Below, piece by piece: positions 40,233 through 50,068 of a stretch of 54,400 nt of DNA. Source of the DNA: Flavimaricola sp. (GTDB lineage Bacteria > Pseudomonadota > Alphaproteobacteria > Rhodobacterales > Rhodobacteraceae); contig JAHDDU010000014.1 in NCBI GenBank assembly GCA_020629175.1, positions 1 to 54,400 on the forward strand, given 5' to 3'. The notes under the pieces are model-generated. The model was not told the origin of the DNA. It made no database searches and saw only the letters and a program-made list of their open reading frames with translations. A program made the position numbers and the translations under genes. Position 1 is the stretch's first letter; each line of letters begins with the position of its first letter.

Positions 40233-41717
40233 ATGGCTTTGTCAGACAGCATGCGTGCCGAGTGGATCGGCAACCCGCGAGTGGAACTGTTGTCTGGTCT
40301 TGTCGTCGCACTCGCGCTCATTCCTGAAGCGATTGCGTTTTCCCTGATTGTCGGCGTCGATCCCAAGGTCGGCCTCTATGCGTCCTTCATTATTGCTGTG
40401 ATCACAGCTCTTTTTGGCGGCAGGCCGGGGATGATCTCGGCGGCCACTGCGGCGACGGCCGTGCTGATGGAGCCTTTGTTCAAAGACTTTGGCTTGCATT
40501 ACATTCTGGCCGCAACAGTTTTGGCCGGATTGATACAGGTTGGTATCGGCTACGCCAAAATCAGCCACGTGATGCGGTTCGTTTCGCGCTCGGTCATGAC
40601 CGGGTTTGTCAACGCCTTGGCGATCTTGATTTTCATGGCGCAGATCCCGGAATTGGTGGGCGTGCCGTACATGACCTACGTTCTCGTGGCCTTTGCTTTG
40701 GCGATCATCTACGGGCTGCCGTATCTCACCACTGCGGTGCCATCGCCGTTGATCGCGATCATCGTCCTGACCATCGTCGTTTGGGCGGCAGGGATCGATG
40801 TGCGCACGGTCTCGGACATGGGGGATCTGCCTGACGCGTTGCCGCATTTCTTTGTGCCAGATGTCCCGCTGGAGCTGGGTATGTTTTGGATCATCTTGCC
40901 GGTCGCTGTGGCCATCGCAGTTGTGGGCCTGTTGGAGAGCCTGATGACGGCAAACCTCGTTGATGAGTTGACCGATACCCGCTCAAATCGCGACAAGGAA
41001 TGCATCGGTCAGGGCATGGCAAACACGGTCACCGGCTTCTTTGGTGGCATGGCGGGGTGCGCGATGATCGGGCAGTCTATGATCAATGTGAAATCCGGCG
41101 GTCGCGCACGGCTATCCTGTTTTGCCGCAGGTGTGTTTTTGTTGTTCTTGATCCTCGTTCTGGCAGACTTTGTTAAGATCATTCCGATGGCAGCGCTCGT
41201 TGCTGTGATGATCATGGTGTCAGTGGGCACGTTCAGTTGGTCGTCGCTTACAAACCTGCGCACCCATCCGATCAGCTCATCCGTGGTGATGCTGGCGACG
41301 GTGGTCGTAACGGTTGAGACGCACAATCTGGCCTACGGTGTGCTCGCCGGTGTGCTGCTGTCGGGCGTATTCTTCGCCTCTAAAATCGCGCAGATCTTCC
41401 GCATCACGAGCGAGGTCAGCGCTGATGGACGCAAGCGGACCTACAAGATTGAGGGACAGCTTTTCTACGCGTCGGTCGAAGAATTCATGCGCGCCTTCGA
41501 CTTTCGAGAGGCGCTCGACGAGGTGATTATCGACGTCTCCGCCGCCCACATCTGGGACATCAGTTCCGTTCAGGCTGTTGACATGGTTGTGTTGAAATTC
41601 AGCCGCGAGGGGACCAAGGTGGACCTGCGCGGTATGAATGCCGCGTCTGAGACCATCGTTGACAAGCTGGCCCTGCATGACAAGCCCGGCGGCATGGATC
41701 AGTTGAACGTACACTAA
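40233..41717 (+). CDS. SulP family inorganic anion transporter with STAS domain
   Basis: The 494-residue protein has about ten to twelve membrane segments in the SLC26/SulP fold. It starts [40 protein letters not shown] and contains [27 protein letters not shown] near 265-290. A cytosolic STAS domain lies at about 405-490 ([23 protein letters not shown]). SulP proteins move sulfate, bicarbonate or other anions; the substrate is not readable. The universal stress protein gene follows after 10 bases, a frequent pairing that suggests regulation by nucleotide binding. Confidence 0.92.
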   Translation: MALSDSMRAEWIGNPRVELLSGLVVALALIPEAIAFSLIVGVDPKVGLYASFIIAVITALFGGRPGMISAATAATAVLMEPLFKDFGLHYILAATVLAGLIQVGIGYAKISHVMRFVSRSVMTGFVNALAILIFMAQIPELVGVPYMTYVLVAFALAIIYGLPYLTTAVPSPLIAIIVLTIVVWAAGIDVRTVSDMGDLPDALPHFFVPDVPLELGMFWIILPVAVAIAVVGLLESLMTANLVDELTDTRSNRDKECIGQGMANTVTGFFGGMAGCAMIGQSMINVKSGGRARLSCFAAGVFLLFLILVLADFVKIIPMAALVAVMIMVSVGTFSWSSLTNLRTHPISSSVVMLATVVVTVETHNLAYGVLAGVLLSGVFFASKIAQIFRITSEVSADGRKRTYKIEGQLFYASVEEFMRAFDFREALDEVIIDVSAAHIWDISSVQAVDMVVLKFSREGTKVDLRGMNAASETIVDKLALHDKPGGMDQLNVH

Positions 41718-41727
41718 GGGGACCGCC

Positions 41728-42582
41728 ATGGACCGCATCGCCGCCTTTATCGACGGATCAGACTATTCGGCCAGCGTGTGTGACTATGCGGTTTGGGCGG
41801 CGGGCAAGCTGTCGATGCCTGTGAGCCTTGTCCATGTGATTGGTCGCAGGGGCAGCGACACGATGCCAGCGGATCTCTCAGGCAACCTTCGGCTTGGCGC
41901 ACGCACTGCACTGTTGGACAAGCTGTCAGCGCTTGACGCTGAGCGGGCGACCTTGCTGCGCGAGCGAGGGCGCGTGATCCTTGAGGATGCGGCAGAGCGG
42001 ATGGCGGCAGCCAGTCCGGCGGAAGTGAGCCAGAAGTTGCGCTTTGGCGACCTGATCGAAAGCATGGAAGAGCTTGAGGGCGAGACACGCTTTGCTATTC
42101 TGGGCAAGCGCGGCGTGTCAGCAGGGTTTGCCGCCGATTTGTTGGGGTCAAACCTCGACCGGGCCGTGCGCGGGGCCAAGCGGCCTGTGCTCGTGGCAAA
42201 CCGGGCCTTTAAGGTGCCCGAGAAGTTTGTGTTCGCCTATGATGGTGGTCCCTCAGCGGATCGTGCGCTGGAGCGGATGTTGGCGGGATCAATCCTGACG
42301 GGCTTGGCCTGTGAGATCGTGGGGGTTGGCATGGCCACCCCTCACTTACGGGACAAACTGAGCCATGCGGCTGCGGCCCTTGATCGGGCGGGTTATGTCG
42401 TGACCGAGCATCTTGAGACCGGTGAGCCGGAAGCGGTGATCAGCAAGCTGGTGACGGATCTGAACGCGGATTTGCTTGTTCTGGGGAAGTCTGGTCATTC
42501 GCGGCTGCGCGATTTCTTTATTGGATCGACCACGATGGAACTGATGCGCACATGCAAGGTGCCGGTTGTTATTTTTCCCTAA
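41728..42582 (+). CDS. Tandem universal stress protein
   Basis: The 284-residue cytosolic protein has two UspA folds, about 1-150 and 160-284. The second has the full ATP-binding signature LLVLGKSGHSRLRDFFIGSTTMELMRTCKVPVVIF, of the GxxGH(x)9GS type; the first is degenerate (FAILGKRGVSAGFAADLLGSNLDRAVRG). It follows the SulP gene by 10 bases and is surely co-transcribed, so it may sense ATP or stress and adjust anion uptake. Its last 14 bases overlap the convergent DMT gene. Confidence 0.9.
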   Translation: MDRIAAFIDGSDYSASVCDYAVWAAGKLSMPVSLVHVIGRRGSDTMPADLSGNLRLGARTALLDKLSALDAERATLLRERGRVILEDAAERMAAASPAEVSQKLRFGDLIESMEELEGETRFAILGKRGVSAGFAADLLGSNLDRAVRGAKRPVLVANRAFKVPEKFVFAYDGGPSADRALERMLAGSILTGLACEIVGVGMATPHLRDKLSHAAAALDRAGYVVTEHLETGEPEAVISKLVTDLNADLLVLGKSGHSRLRDFFIGSTTMELMRTCKVPVVIFP

Positions 42583-43447
42583 TTCTGCCCTCGCGCCAGG
42601 CGAGTAGGGCGGCGCCTGCCAGAATGATCGCGGCCCCTGCATAGCTTACCCTATCAGGGATAATGCCGAACAGGACGGCGTCGTAGAGGGCTGCAAACAC
42701 CAGTGTCAGGTAGCTGAAAGGGGTGACAAAGCTCGCATCCGCGCGGGCCATGGCGTTGACAAAGCAGGTTTGTGCTGCCGCCATCATGCAGCCGAGGGCA
42801 ACGAGTGCACCCCATTGCTGCAGTGTCGCCACATGCCAAAATGGTACAACGGCAAGCGTTGCAACAATTAGGCCAATCGCATTGTTGGTGAGCAAGATCT
42901 GGAACGCCGGTTCCCGGCCGGCGAGGCGCTTGATAAAGATGAGTTCCAGCCCAAGCATTGCGGCGGCTCCAAGGGCCAGAAGTGCAGCCACCTGAAAGGT
43001 GTCTGGCCCCGGACGCAGCAGGATCAGCGCGCCGAGAAAGGCCAGCCCTGCGGCTGTCCATCGCCATGGCCCAACTTTCTCGCCCAAGAGAGGGATGGCC
43101 AGCAACATGCCAAAGACCGGGTTAAGAAAGCTGATCGCCGTGGCATCAGACAGACGCATTTGTGCAGCTGCCGCAAACATCAGCGTCACGCCGACAAAGC
43201 CGCAGAGCGAGCGTTGCACGTGCAGTGTCAGGTTCGGGCGCCCGAGGTTTGGCCGTATGACAAGGGCGGCGAGGCCAAGCGCCAAAAAAGCAAAAAGGAA
43301 CCGCCCATGGGTGACTTGAAGTGGGTGAAGTGCAGGGCCGAGGCTATCTGTGCCAAGCGCCTTGGCCGCCAAAGTTGTTCCTGCGATGAAGGATGTGGCC
43401 GTCAGCATTAAAACTATGGCGAGGCGGGGATTGGGCGCTTGGGTCAT
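42569..43447 (-). CDS. DMT superfamily transporter (EamA type)
   Basis: The 292-residue protein has ten predicted membrane helices in two EamA repeats (about 10-140 and 150-285). Landmarks are SDATAISFLNPVFGMLLAIPLLGEKVG in the first and ADASFVTPFSYLTLVFAALYDAVLFG in the second. These carriers export or import amino acids and other small metabolites; here the substrate is unknown. The ATG at 43447 fits the first helix; a frame 17 codons longer adds a Cys-rich stretch with no function. It is divergent from argD. Confidence 0.88.
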   Translation of the reverse strand: MTQAPNPRLAIVLMLTATSFIAGTTLAAKALGTDSLGPALHPLQVTHGRFLFAFLALGLAALVIRPNLGRPNLTLHVQRSLCGFVGVTLMFAAAAQMRLSDATAISFLNPVFGMLLAIPLLGEKVGPWRWTAAGLAFLGALILLRPGPDTFQVAALLALGAAAMLGLELIFIKRLAGREPAFQILLTNNAIGLIVATLAVVPFWHVATLQQWGALVALGCMMAAAQTCFVNAMARADASFVTPFSYLTLVFAALYDAVLFGIIPDRVSYAGAAIILAGAALLAWREGRIREK

Positions 43448-43613
43448 GCGCCATGCCTGACAGGGCTCGCAGGTGCGTGCAACCTTTGCGCTTTTCATTC
43501 GCAGGTGTCCGGTCTATGGACGATGCATGACATACGCAGCAGCACCTCAAAACCGACGCCGACGCTAATCCTTTAGCCGTCGCGCAGCTGCGCATTGTCT
43601 CTTTCCAAACTCG

Positions 43614-43644
43614 TTGACACCTTGGCCCTGCTCCGGCACCTATC
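43614..43644 (+). promoter_or_regulatory. Possible argD promoter
   Basis: A consensus TTGACA stands at 43614-43619. CACCTATC at 43637-43644, 17 bases on, is a weak -10 region. It lies 30 bases upstream of argD. No obvious ARG box palindrome is seen. Confidence 0.4.
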
Positions 43645-43674
43645 GGGCCTTATCCAAGCTTTAAGGATTTAATC

Positions 43675-44856
43675 ATGATCCCCTCGATCTTGCCGACCTA
43701 TTCCCGTGCACCTCTGACGTTTGTCAAAGGCGAAGGCTCTTGGCTGACCACGGATGATGGGCGACGTCTTCTGGACCTGGGGGCAGGGATTGCAGTGAAC
43801 GCTCTGGGCCATGCGCATCCGGCACTGGTTGATGTGTTAACACAGCAGGCGAATGCGGTTTGGCATGTGTCAAACCTCTATAACATACCGGCGCAGCAAA
43901 CGCTGGCGGACCTGCTGGCCGAGCACACGTTTGCGGACACGTCGTTCTTCACGAACTCCGGGACGGAGGCGTGCGAACTCGCCGTCAAAATGGCGCGCAA
44001 GTATTGGTATGAAAAAGGACAAGAGGATCGCACGACAATCCTGACCTTCAGTGGATCATTCCATGGACGGTCCTCTGCCGGGATCGCGGCGGCGGGGTCT
44101 GAGAAGATGGTCAAAGGCTTTGGCCCGTTGTTGCCTGGGTTCAAACATCTGGAATTTGGCGACCACGACGCACTGCGGGCTGCGATCGCCGAACCGGACG
44201 TAGCGGCCGTGATGGTCGAGCCTGTGCAGGGTGAGGGGGGCATCCGTCCTTTGCCCGACGCCTGCCTCAAAGGGCTGCGCGATCTTTGTGATGAGACGGG
44301 CACGCTTATGATCCTTGATGAAGTGCAATGCGGCATGGGCAGGACAGGCAAGCTCTTTGCGCACGAATGGGCCGGGATCACGCCGGACATCATGATGGTG
44401 GCCAAAGGCATTGGTGGTGGTTTCCCCCTTGGGGCGGTTCTTGCAACAGAAGAGGCCGCCTCTGGTATGACCGTCGGCACGCATGGATCGACCTACGGAG
44501 GCAATCCGTTGGCCTGCGCCGTTGGGGCAAAGGTGGTCGAGTTGATCGCGGATGCGGACTTCCTGGCTGAAGTGAACCGCAAGGCGGCGCTTCTACGGCA
44601 AGGGCTGGAAGGGCTGGTCGCCAGCCATCCTTCGGTTTTTGAGGCCGTTCGCGGCAGTGGCCTGATGCTGGGGCTCAAGTGCGTCGTCCCCTGCGGTGAT
44701 TTTGTCGCGGCGGGTTTTGCCAACGATGTGATCACAGTCCCGGCTGCGGACAACGTTGTTCGTCTGTTGCCTGCGCTGAACCTGTCCGATGACGACATCG
44801 CCGAAGCCCTGACCCGTTTGGACAACGCGGCGGCAGAGCTGGGAGGAGTTCAATGA
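43675..44856 (+). CDS. argD: Acetylornithine aminotransferase family
   Basis: ArgD is a PLP aminotransferase that makes N-acetylornithine in arginine synthesis and often also acts on succinyl-diaminopimelate. The 393-residue protein has [63 protein letters not shown] with the PLP-binding Asp, and the PLP lysine in [13 protein letters not shown] near 244. Its stop overlaps the argF ATG by four bases (ATGA). Together argD and argF supply two steps on either side of ornithine. Confidence 0.94.
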   Translation: MIPSILPTYSRAPLTFVKGEGSWLTTDDGRRLLDLGAGIAVNALGHAHPALVDVLTQQANAVWHVSNLYNIPAQQTLADLLAEHTFADTSFFTNSGTEACELAVKMARKYWYEKGQEDRTTILTFSGSFHGRSSAGIAAAGSEKMVKGFGPLLPGFKHLEFGDHDALRAAIAEPDVAAVMVEPVQGEGGIRPLPDACLKGLRDLCDETGTLMILDEVQCGMGRTGKLFAHEWAGITPDIMMVAKGIGGGFPLGAVLATEEAASGMTVGTHGSTYGGNPLACAVGAKVVELIADADFLAEVNRKAALLRQGLEGLVASHPSVFEAVRGSGLMLGLKCVVPCGDFVAAGFANDVITVPAADNVVRLLPALNLSDDDIAEALTRLDNAAAELGGVQ

Positions 44857-45758
44857 CCCACTTCCTCGATATTCACACCACTGATGCTAGCGACCTTCGG
44901 AGCATAATCGACAACGGCATCGCCATGAAGCAGGCGCGTGCTGGCAAAACCAAGGGTGCGCTGGACGCTGATCTGCCGTTGGCTGGGCATATGGTGGCAC
45001 TGATCTTTGAAAAACCATCGACCCGGACCCGCGTGTCTTTTGACGTCGGTGTGCGTCAGATGGGCGGGCAGACGATGGTTTTGTCGGGTGCCGACATGCA
45101 GCTCGGCCATGGCGAGACGATTGCCGACACCGCCCGCGTTCTGTCGCGCTACGTCGATTTGATCATGATCCGCACGTTTGAGGAAGCGACCCTGCTCGAG
45201 ATGGCCGAATATGCCAGCGTGCCCGTGATCAACGGGCTAACCAATCGTACCCATCCCTGCCAGATTATGGCTGATGTCATGACATTCGAAGAGCACAACG
45301 GCCCGATCAAGGGCAAAAAGGTTGTGTGGTCGGGCGATGGCAACAACGTCTTTGCAAGCTTTGCCCATGCGGCCAAACAATTCGAGTTTGATCTGGTTTT
45401 CACCGGGCCAGAGCCTTTGGACCCGGAACCGGCATTGGACGGCCTCTACACGATCGAACGTAACCCGGACGCGGCAGTTGCTGGAGCAGACCTCGTCGTC
45501 ACGGATACCTGGGTCAGCATGCATGATCCACAGTCAGCCCGCGAGCGGCGGCACAACCAACTGCGCGGATATCAGGTGAATGATGAACTCATGAGCCATG
45601 CAAAAGACGATGCTCTGTTCATGCATTGCCTGCCTGCGCATCGCGATGATGAAGCGACGTCAAGCGTTATGGACGGCCCGCATTCCGTGATCTTTGATGA
45701 GGCTGAGAACCGCCTGCACGCGCAAAAAGCGATTATGCGGCACTGTTTGGGTGTGTGA
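44853..45758 (+). CDS. argF: Ornithine carbamoyltransferase
   Basis: ArgF makes citrulline from ornithine and carbamoyl phosphate. The 301-residue protein has the carbamoyl-phosphate motif [11 protein letters not shown] near 55-65, [11 protein letters not shown] (the HPxQ motif, H-P-C-Q here), the ornithine-binding [11 protein letters not shown] near 217-227 and [10 protein letters not shown] near 264-273. It is coupled to argD by an ATGA overlap. The convergent NUDIX gene ends six bases beyond its stop, leaving no room for a terminator of its own. Confidence 0.95.
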   Translation: MTHFLDIHTTDASDLRSIIDNGIAMKQARAGKTKGALDADLPLAGHMVALIFEKPSTRTRVSFDVGVRQMGGQTMVLSGADMQLGHGETIADTARVLSRYVDLIMIRTFEEATLLEMAEYASVPVINGLTNRTHPCQIMADVMTFEEHNGPIKGKKVVWSGDGNNVFASFAHAAKQFEFDLVFTGPEPLDPEPALDGLYTIERNPDAAVAGADLVVTDTWVSMHDPQSARERRHNQLRGYQVNDELMSHAKDDALFMHCLPAHRDDEATSSVMDGPHSVIFDEAENRLHAQKAIMRHCLGV

Positions 45759-45764
45759 CCGGGA

Positions 45765-46223
45765 TTACTTGAACGATTTCAAAATGCTACGAAGGCCGTC
45801 TTCTGTAACCAGTTTGGCGGCTTTTTTTGGGCTGACCCACTTGCGATCCCGCTTGTTGCTTTCGGGATACTTCTTGCGCGTGTCTTTGACTTTGACCTGA
45901 TACACCTTGGTCTCGGCCAATTCTTCGTCGCCGTGTTTGTTCACCTTGGCGGCGAGGTATTTGCCAACGGGCCTGCGCTTGAGCTTGCCGCCTTTCACGC
46001 CTGCTTCTTCCCAGGCCTCGATCATCGCGGCCTCGCGGTCTTTCTTGCCCTTCATCGGCCAGCCCTTGGGCAGTATCCATCGCCCGCGAGAGGAGGTGAC
46101 CATCAGGATCTCGCGGCCTTTTTTGCCATCACGATAGCAAAGCGCCGCCAGCTGCTTGTGCTTGGGTTTCACATTATTCACCTCTCCATCATCGGAAAGG
46201 TCATTCTTCAAAAACGCTGCCAT
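45765..46223 (-). CDS. NUDIX hydrolase with degenerate Nudix box
   Basis: The 152-residue protein is lysine-rich and basic. The Nudix region GWPMKGKKDREAAMIEAWEEAGV near 55-77 keeps the EAWEEAGV part with the metal-binding glutamates. It has Lys where the box has its first Glu, and Ile in place of the usual Arg. WILPKGWPMKG resembles the subgroup of diphosphoinositol/diadenosine polyphosphate hydrolases. It should cleave a nucleoside diphosphate derivative, but activity cannot be assumed. Its stop is six bases from argF's. Confidence 0.82.
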   Translation of the reverse strand: MAAFLKNDLSDDGEVNNVKPKHKQLAALCYRDGKKGREILMVTSSRGRWILPKGWPMKGKKDREAAMIEAWEEAGVKGGKLKRRPVGKYLAAKVNKHGDEELAETKVYQVKVKDTRKKYPESNKRDRKWVSPKKAAKLVTEDGLRSILKSFK

Positions 46224-46313
46224 TCAAACCGCTCAAACTTGGCCAGATCATGCCCGGCTCTCTTCTTATGCCCTCACAATATGCCAATTTTACGATGAAA
46301 TTCAACGTTGCGG

Positions 46314-48737
46314 CTAAACTTGTCGCTTTTTCGTGCGCAGCGTCGGGTCGGCTTGCGTCGGATCTTCGGGCCAGGGATGGCGTGGATAGCGGCCGCGCAT
46401 GTCCTTGCGCACGTCCGCATAGCTGGTGGTCCAGAAGGCGGGAATGTCGGTCGTGGTTTGCAAGGGTCGGCCCGCAGGGGAGAGGAGCGTTACGCGAAGC
46501 GGCTGGCCGATCACGGTGGGATGTTTGGTCGTTCCGAACATTTCTTGCAGCCGCAACGTGATCTCAGGCTGGTCGCCGGAATAGTCTATGGCAATGGACC
46601 GCCCGAGAGGGGTTTCAAAACTGGCCGGGACGTCTCTGTCCAACGCCTGCTGCTGCTCCCATGACAACATCGCGCGCAGGGCGGGGGTGATGTCCAGCTG
46701 GCGGAAGGCAGCGGCGCTGTTGACGCCGCTGAGGAAGGGCATGAGCCAGTCCTCGAGCGTTTCAGTCAAGACTTCCTCACTCATATCCGGCACTGTCGGA
46801 TCGGACTTGCGGGCAAGTGCTGTGCGGGCGCGGAAGAGTGCGGCCTTTCCTTCGATTCGCAGGCCCAACTGCCGCACGCCGTCGCACATAGCGGCGGCAA
46901 TGGCCTCGGACGGGGCGTCTGTCCATTTGCTGTCCGACAGCGCGATGGCGCCCAAGCGTTCCTCCTTTCGTGCCAGCACTCGTCCTTCGCGTTTGGACCA
47001 AACGCAGGTCGAGACGGTTTCGATGCGATCTGAATAAAGGTCACGAATGTCGCTCTCGGAAATCGCCGCGCAGAGCCGGACCCGCGCCTCGCGTGTGTCG
47101 CCATCCAGATCGGTGGCCACGATATAGGTCTGGTTCGCTAGCGTATCCTCGGCGTCCAGAATGGCGCCCTTGCCGCCGCTCAGGATATAGCGCGGTTGTT
47201 CTCCCTTGCGGCGTTTGCCGATACGGTCGGGGTAGGCGAGCGCGGCCATCTGGCCGAGCGGTATCGCTGGCCGATCGGGGGCGATGGCGCGAATGCGTTT
47301 CTCTTCCTCACGCGCCTGCTGGAGAGCGGCCTTCGATGCGGCCTGAACATCGCCGCGCATCGCGCGCAGCCGGAGGGTCATGTCACTCTCGCGCGTGCTC
47401 AACGGATCGCGCGTGGCGAGCAATGCGGCCAAAGGGGCGGCACTCTTCCCGGCGGTGATGACCATGTGCCCAAGACGCGGATGCAGCGGGAGCTTGGCGA
47501 CATCAGCGCCATGTGGCGTGATCCGCCCATCGTCCAGAATGCCAAGCAGAGTGAGCAAGCTGCGCGCCTCGGCCAGCGTGCCGGCCGGCGGCGGCGTCAG
47601 AAACGCGAGGTCATCCTCGGTTGCGCCCCACTGCGCAAGCTCGAGCGCCAGTCCCGTCAGGTCCGCCGCCTCAATCTCTGGCGGTGGGAAGGGGCGTAAT
47701 CCGCCGTCTTCGCCCTTGGTCCACAAGCGGTAACATTGCCCTGCCGCCACACGGCCCGCACGGCCCGCGCGTTGGGTTGCTTCGGCTTTGGTCACACGCT
47801 CGGTAACGAGGCGGGACATACCGGAGTTGGGGTCAAACCGGGCGCGGCGGGCGTATCCCGCATCAACCACGACGCGGACGTCCGGAATGGTGAGCGAGGT
47901 CTCGGCGATGGACGTCGCCAACACGACTTTGCGAGGGGCGTCTGGTAACGCTGGCGCAATGGCGGCTTGCTGCGCCTTAAAGGGCAGGGCGCCGTAGAGG
48001 GGATGAAAACTGGCCTTTTCGCGCGGAACGCTACGTTCCATCGCGGCCAGCACCGTCCGGATTTCACCCGCGCCGGGCAGAAACACGAGCACGCCGCCAG
48101 CTGTGCTGCGCAAGATATCGGGCAGATGCGTTGTGACCAGATCCGCAATGCGGGTACGCGGCTGGCGCGGCGTCTCAATCCAATGCGTCTCGACAGGAAA
48201 GCTGCGGCCTTCTGCGGTAACGATGGGAGCGTCGCCCATGAGCCGGGCCACGGGTCCGGCATCAAGAGTGGCCGACATTGGCAGGATCATCAGATCAGGC
48301 CGCAAGGCCGCGCGGATCTCCAAGCAGAGGGCGAGCCCAAAGTCCGCGTTGAGGGATCGTTCGTGGAATTCGTCAAAGATCACGGCGCTGACACCGGGAA
48401 GCTCAGGATCGCTTTGGATCATGCGGGTCAGGATGCCTTCGGTGACAACTTCGATCCGCGTGGCCTTGCTAACCTTGCTTTCACCTCGCATGCGATAGCC
48501 CACGGATTGGCCCACAGGCTCGCCGAGCGTGTCAGCCATACGGTGAGCGGCACTGCGGGCTGCCAGACGGCGCGGCTCGAGCATCAGAATACGCCCGTCG
48601 CACAGCCCCGCGTCCAGCAACGCGAGCGGAACGCGCGTGGTCTTGCCCGCGCCGGGCGGGGCCTGCAAGACCGCTTGGCCTGTGTCGCGCAGGGCGGTGA
48701 TAAGCGCGGGCAGGCAAGGTTCGATAGGCAACGTCAT
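46314..48737 (-). CDS. hrpB: ATP-dependent helicase HrpB
   Basis: HrpB is a DExH-box helicase of unsettled role in bacteria. The 807-residue protein has Walker A QAPPGAGKTTRVPLALLDAG near 26-44, motif II as DEFHERS, motif III MSATLDA, and motif VI TQRAGRAGRVAAGQCYRLW. The helicase-associated domain follows, then the HrpB C-terminal domain (PLGRSIAIDYSGDQPEITLRLQEMFG). ATG 48737 is chosen because it is followed closely by the helicase core; a frame 19 codons longer reaches into the rpmB terminator. Confidence 0.94.
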   Translation of the reverse strand: MTLPIEPCLPALITALRDTGQAVLQAPPGAGKTTRVPLALLDAGLCDGRILMLEPRRLAARSAAHRMADTLGEPVGQSVGYRMRGESKVSKATRIEVVTEGILTRMIQSDPELPGVSAVIFDEFHERSLNADFGLALCLEIRAALRPDLMILPMSATLDAGPVARLMGDAPIVTAEGRSFPVETHWIETPRQPRTRIADLVTTHLPDILRSTAGGVLVFLPGAGEIRTVLAAMERSVPREKASFHPLYGALPFKAQQAAIAPALPDAPRKVVLATSIAETSLTIPDVRVVVDAGYARRARFDPNSGMSRLVTERVTKAEATQRAGRAGRVAAGQCYRLWTKGEDGGLRPFPPPEIEAADLTGLALELAQWGATEDDLAFLTPPPAGTLAEARSLLTLLGILDDGRITPHGADVAKLPLHPRLGHMVITAGKSAAPLAALLATRDPLSTRESDMTLRLRAMRGDVQAASKAALQQAREEEKRIRAIAPDRPAIPLGQMAALAYPDRIGKRRKGEQPRYILSGGKGAILDAEDTLANQTYIVATDLDGDTREARVRLCAAISESDIRDLYSDRIETVSTCVWSKREGRVLARKEERLGAIALSDSKWTDAPSEAIAAAMCDGVRQLGLRIEGKAALFRARTALARKSDPTVPDMSEEVLTETLEDWLMPFLSGVNSAAAFRQLDITPALRAMLSWEQQQALDRDVPASFETPLGRSIAIDYSGDQPEITLRLQEMFGTTKHPTVIGQPLRVTLLSPAGRPLQTTTDIPAFWTTSYADVRKDMRGRYPRHPWPEDPTQADPTLRTKKRQV

Positions 48738-48792
48738 GGCAGCGTTATCGCGACTGGCGTGGTGGCGGTAAAGATGGCTTCGGACCAAACAC

Positions 48793-48817
48793 AAAAAACC
48801 CGGCCGAGGGCCGGGCT
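48793..48817 (-). terminator. Intrinsic terminator of rpmB
   Basis: On the minus strand AGCCCGGCC-CTC-GGCCGGGTT makes a stem of about eight pairs with a three-base loop, followed by TTTTTT. It lies about 26 bases past the rpmB stop and separates it from hrpB. Confidence 0.9.
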
Positions 48818-48842
48818 TTTCAAACCGTTTGGTCAGAGGCGC

Positions 48843-49124
48843 TTAGGCGGCAGCCTTGGCGATCTCTTTCTTGACCTTCAGTGCATTGGCCGACAGCTCG
48901 TCATCCTTGGCTTTGGCCAGGAACGCGTCCAGGCCACCGCGGTGATCAACCGAGCGCAAAGCCGCTGCAGAGATGCGGAATTTGAAAGAACGCCCGAGAG
49001 TGTCCGACTGAAGCGTCACGTCATTCAGGTTTGGCAAGAAACGGCGACGTGTCTTGTTGTTGGCGTGGCTGACATTGTTGCCAGACATCGGGCCTTTACC
49101 GGTAAGTTCGCAGCGGCGCGACAT
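48843..49124 (-). CDS. rpmB: 50S ribosomal protein bL28
   Basis: The 93-residue basic protein starts [29 protein letters not shown], the bL28 N terminus, and contains [12 protein letters not shown] and [23 protein letters not shown], with a helical Lys/Ala tail. It is a component of the large ribosomal subunit. Only one of the usual cysteines (Cys5) is present, so this is the form without the zinc ribbon. ATG 49124 is fixed by family alignment. A good promoter lies about 120 bases upstream and a terminator follows. Confidence 0.96.
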   Translation of the reverse strand: MSRRCELTGKGPMSGNNVSHANNKTRRRFLPNLNDVTLQSDTLGRSFKFRISAAALRSVDHRGGLDAFLAKAKDDELSANALKVKKEIAKAAA

Positions 49125-49242
49125 GGGCTTTGTCCTTCGTCTTGGGGGCGTCGACGGTGCGCGCCCCAATTTCTGGGCCATCCGTGGTGGGACAGGGTTA
49201 AACATCGGGCATGCACGGCACACCCGCAAATTCAGGTCTGAG

Positions 49243-49271
49243 CGAATAGGCAGATTCCACACAGGCGTCAA
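49243..49271 (-). promoter_or_regulatory. Predicted rpmB promoter
   Basis: On the minus strand TTGACG (49266-49271) and TATTCG (49243-49248) are spaced by 17 bases. Transcription from about 49236 would give a 5' leader of some 110 bases before rpmB. It lies just past the stop of the upstream hydrolase gene. Confidence 0.6.
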
Positions 49272-49277
49272 CAGCTA

Positions 49278-50063
49278 TCACGGGGGCGAGGCGCCGTTTT
49301 CGCGCAAATGCTGGGATTGTGCCTTGGCGTATCGGGCGAGAGAGGGGTGCTGTCGGTCTGCTTTCTGGGCAAAGGCATCCCAATAGGGCGCCGATGCGCG
49401 GCGCAGAGCCTTGTGTGCTTTGGCAATGCTGGCCGGTGCAGCAAGCCCCATCGCGGCCCGCTGAATGATACCTGCCTTGCCACCATCGCGTAAAACGCGC
49501 GTGGCGGGGTGACCGCCGAAGGGGAGCCGGATCACCTGGAGCTGTGGGAAGTCCCGCGCGATCAATTCTGCATGCAGCCGGTCGTTTCGCACGAATGGAT
49601 CAAACACCACAGCGCCGGCGACCGCATTCTGGGGCGGCACGGTTCCTGCGACCGGATCAAACCCACTGGCTGCGTCGCGATAGCGACGGTCAAACGGGAC
49701 GACCTCCCGCGCGATGGAGATCTGCGGAGAGACAGCGATAAGGTGGTCCGCCCGTAATACCTTCGCAAACCGCAGGGCACCGTAGCCGCCCATGGAAAAG
49801 CCAAGAAGGTGCACCGCATCAAACTCTTGTGCGATGTCTGGTAGAATGGTCAAAAGCTGTGGCGTGTCGTCATTAATGAACCAGTCGTTCGCGCGCGTCT
49901 TGATCATCAGTTGCGCAAATCCGGCGCGGTCAAAGCCGCGGCTGGCAGCATCCGGGCCAAAGTCAGATTTACCCTTTTTGCGAAAGTCAAAGGTCACCAT
50001 GAGCTTGCAATGATGCGCATTGTGCAGCGTGGCCCGCAGGTGGGCTCCGTCATAAACTCGCAC
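49278..50063 (-). CDS. Alpha/beta hydrolase-fold protein
   Basis: The 261-residue cytosolic protein has the nucleophile elbow GFSMGGYGALRFA near 89-101 (Ser in GxSxGG), an acid candidate around FDPFVRNDRL and a late His in FGGHPATRVL, together a probable catalytic triad. No closer family is clear. The start is GTG at 50063, six bases after the meaB stop, so it belongs to the same operon. The C-terminal 60 residues are basic and helical. Confidence 0.78.
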   Translation of the reverse strand: MRVYDGAHLRATLHNAHHCKLMVTFDFRKKGKSDFGPDAASRGFDRAGFAQLMIKTRANDWFINDDTPQLLTILPDIAQEFDAVHLLGFSMGGYGALRFAKVLRADHLIAVSPQISIAREVVPFDRRYRDAASGFDPVAGTVPPQNAVAGAVVFDPFVRNDRLHAELIARDFPQLQVIRLPFGGHPATRVLRDGGKAGIIQRAAMGLAAPASIAKAHKALRRASAPYWDAFAQKADRQHPSLARYAKAQSQHLRENGASPP

Positions 50064-50068
50064 CGGGG

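Noticed and set aside
43529..43582. Short frame before argD as a possible arginine leader peptide
   Set aside because: It has a single Arg codon and no paired RNA structures.
47967..49241. 424-codon plus-strand frame opposite hrpB and rpmB
   Set aside because: Antisense to conserved coding sequence and through the rpmB terminator; no domain seen.
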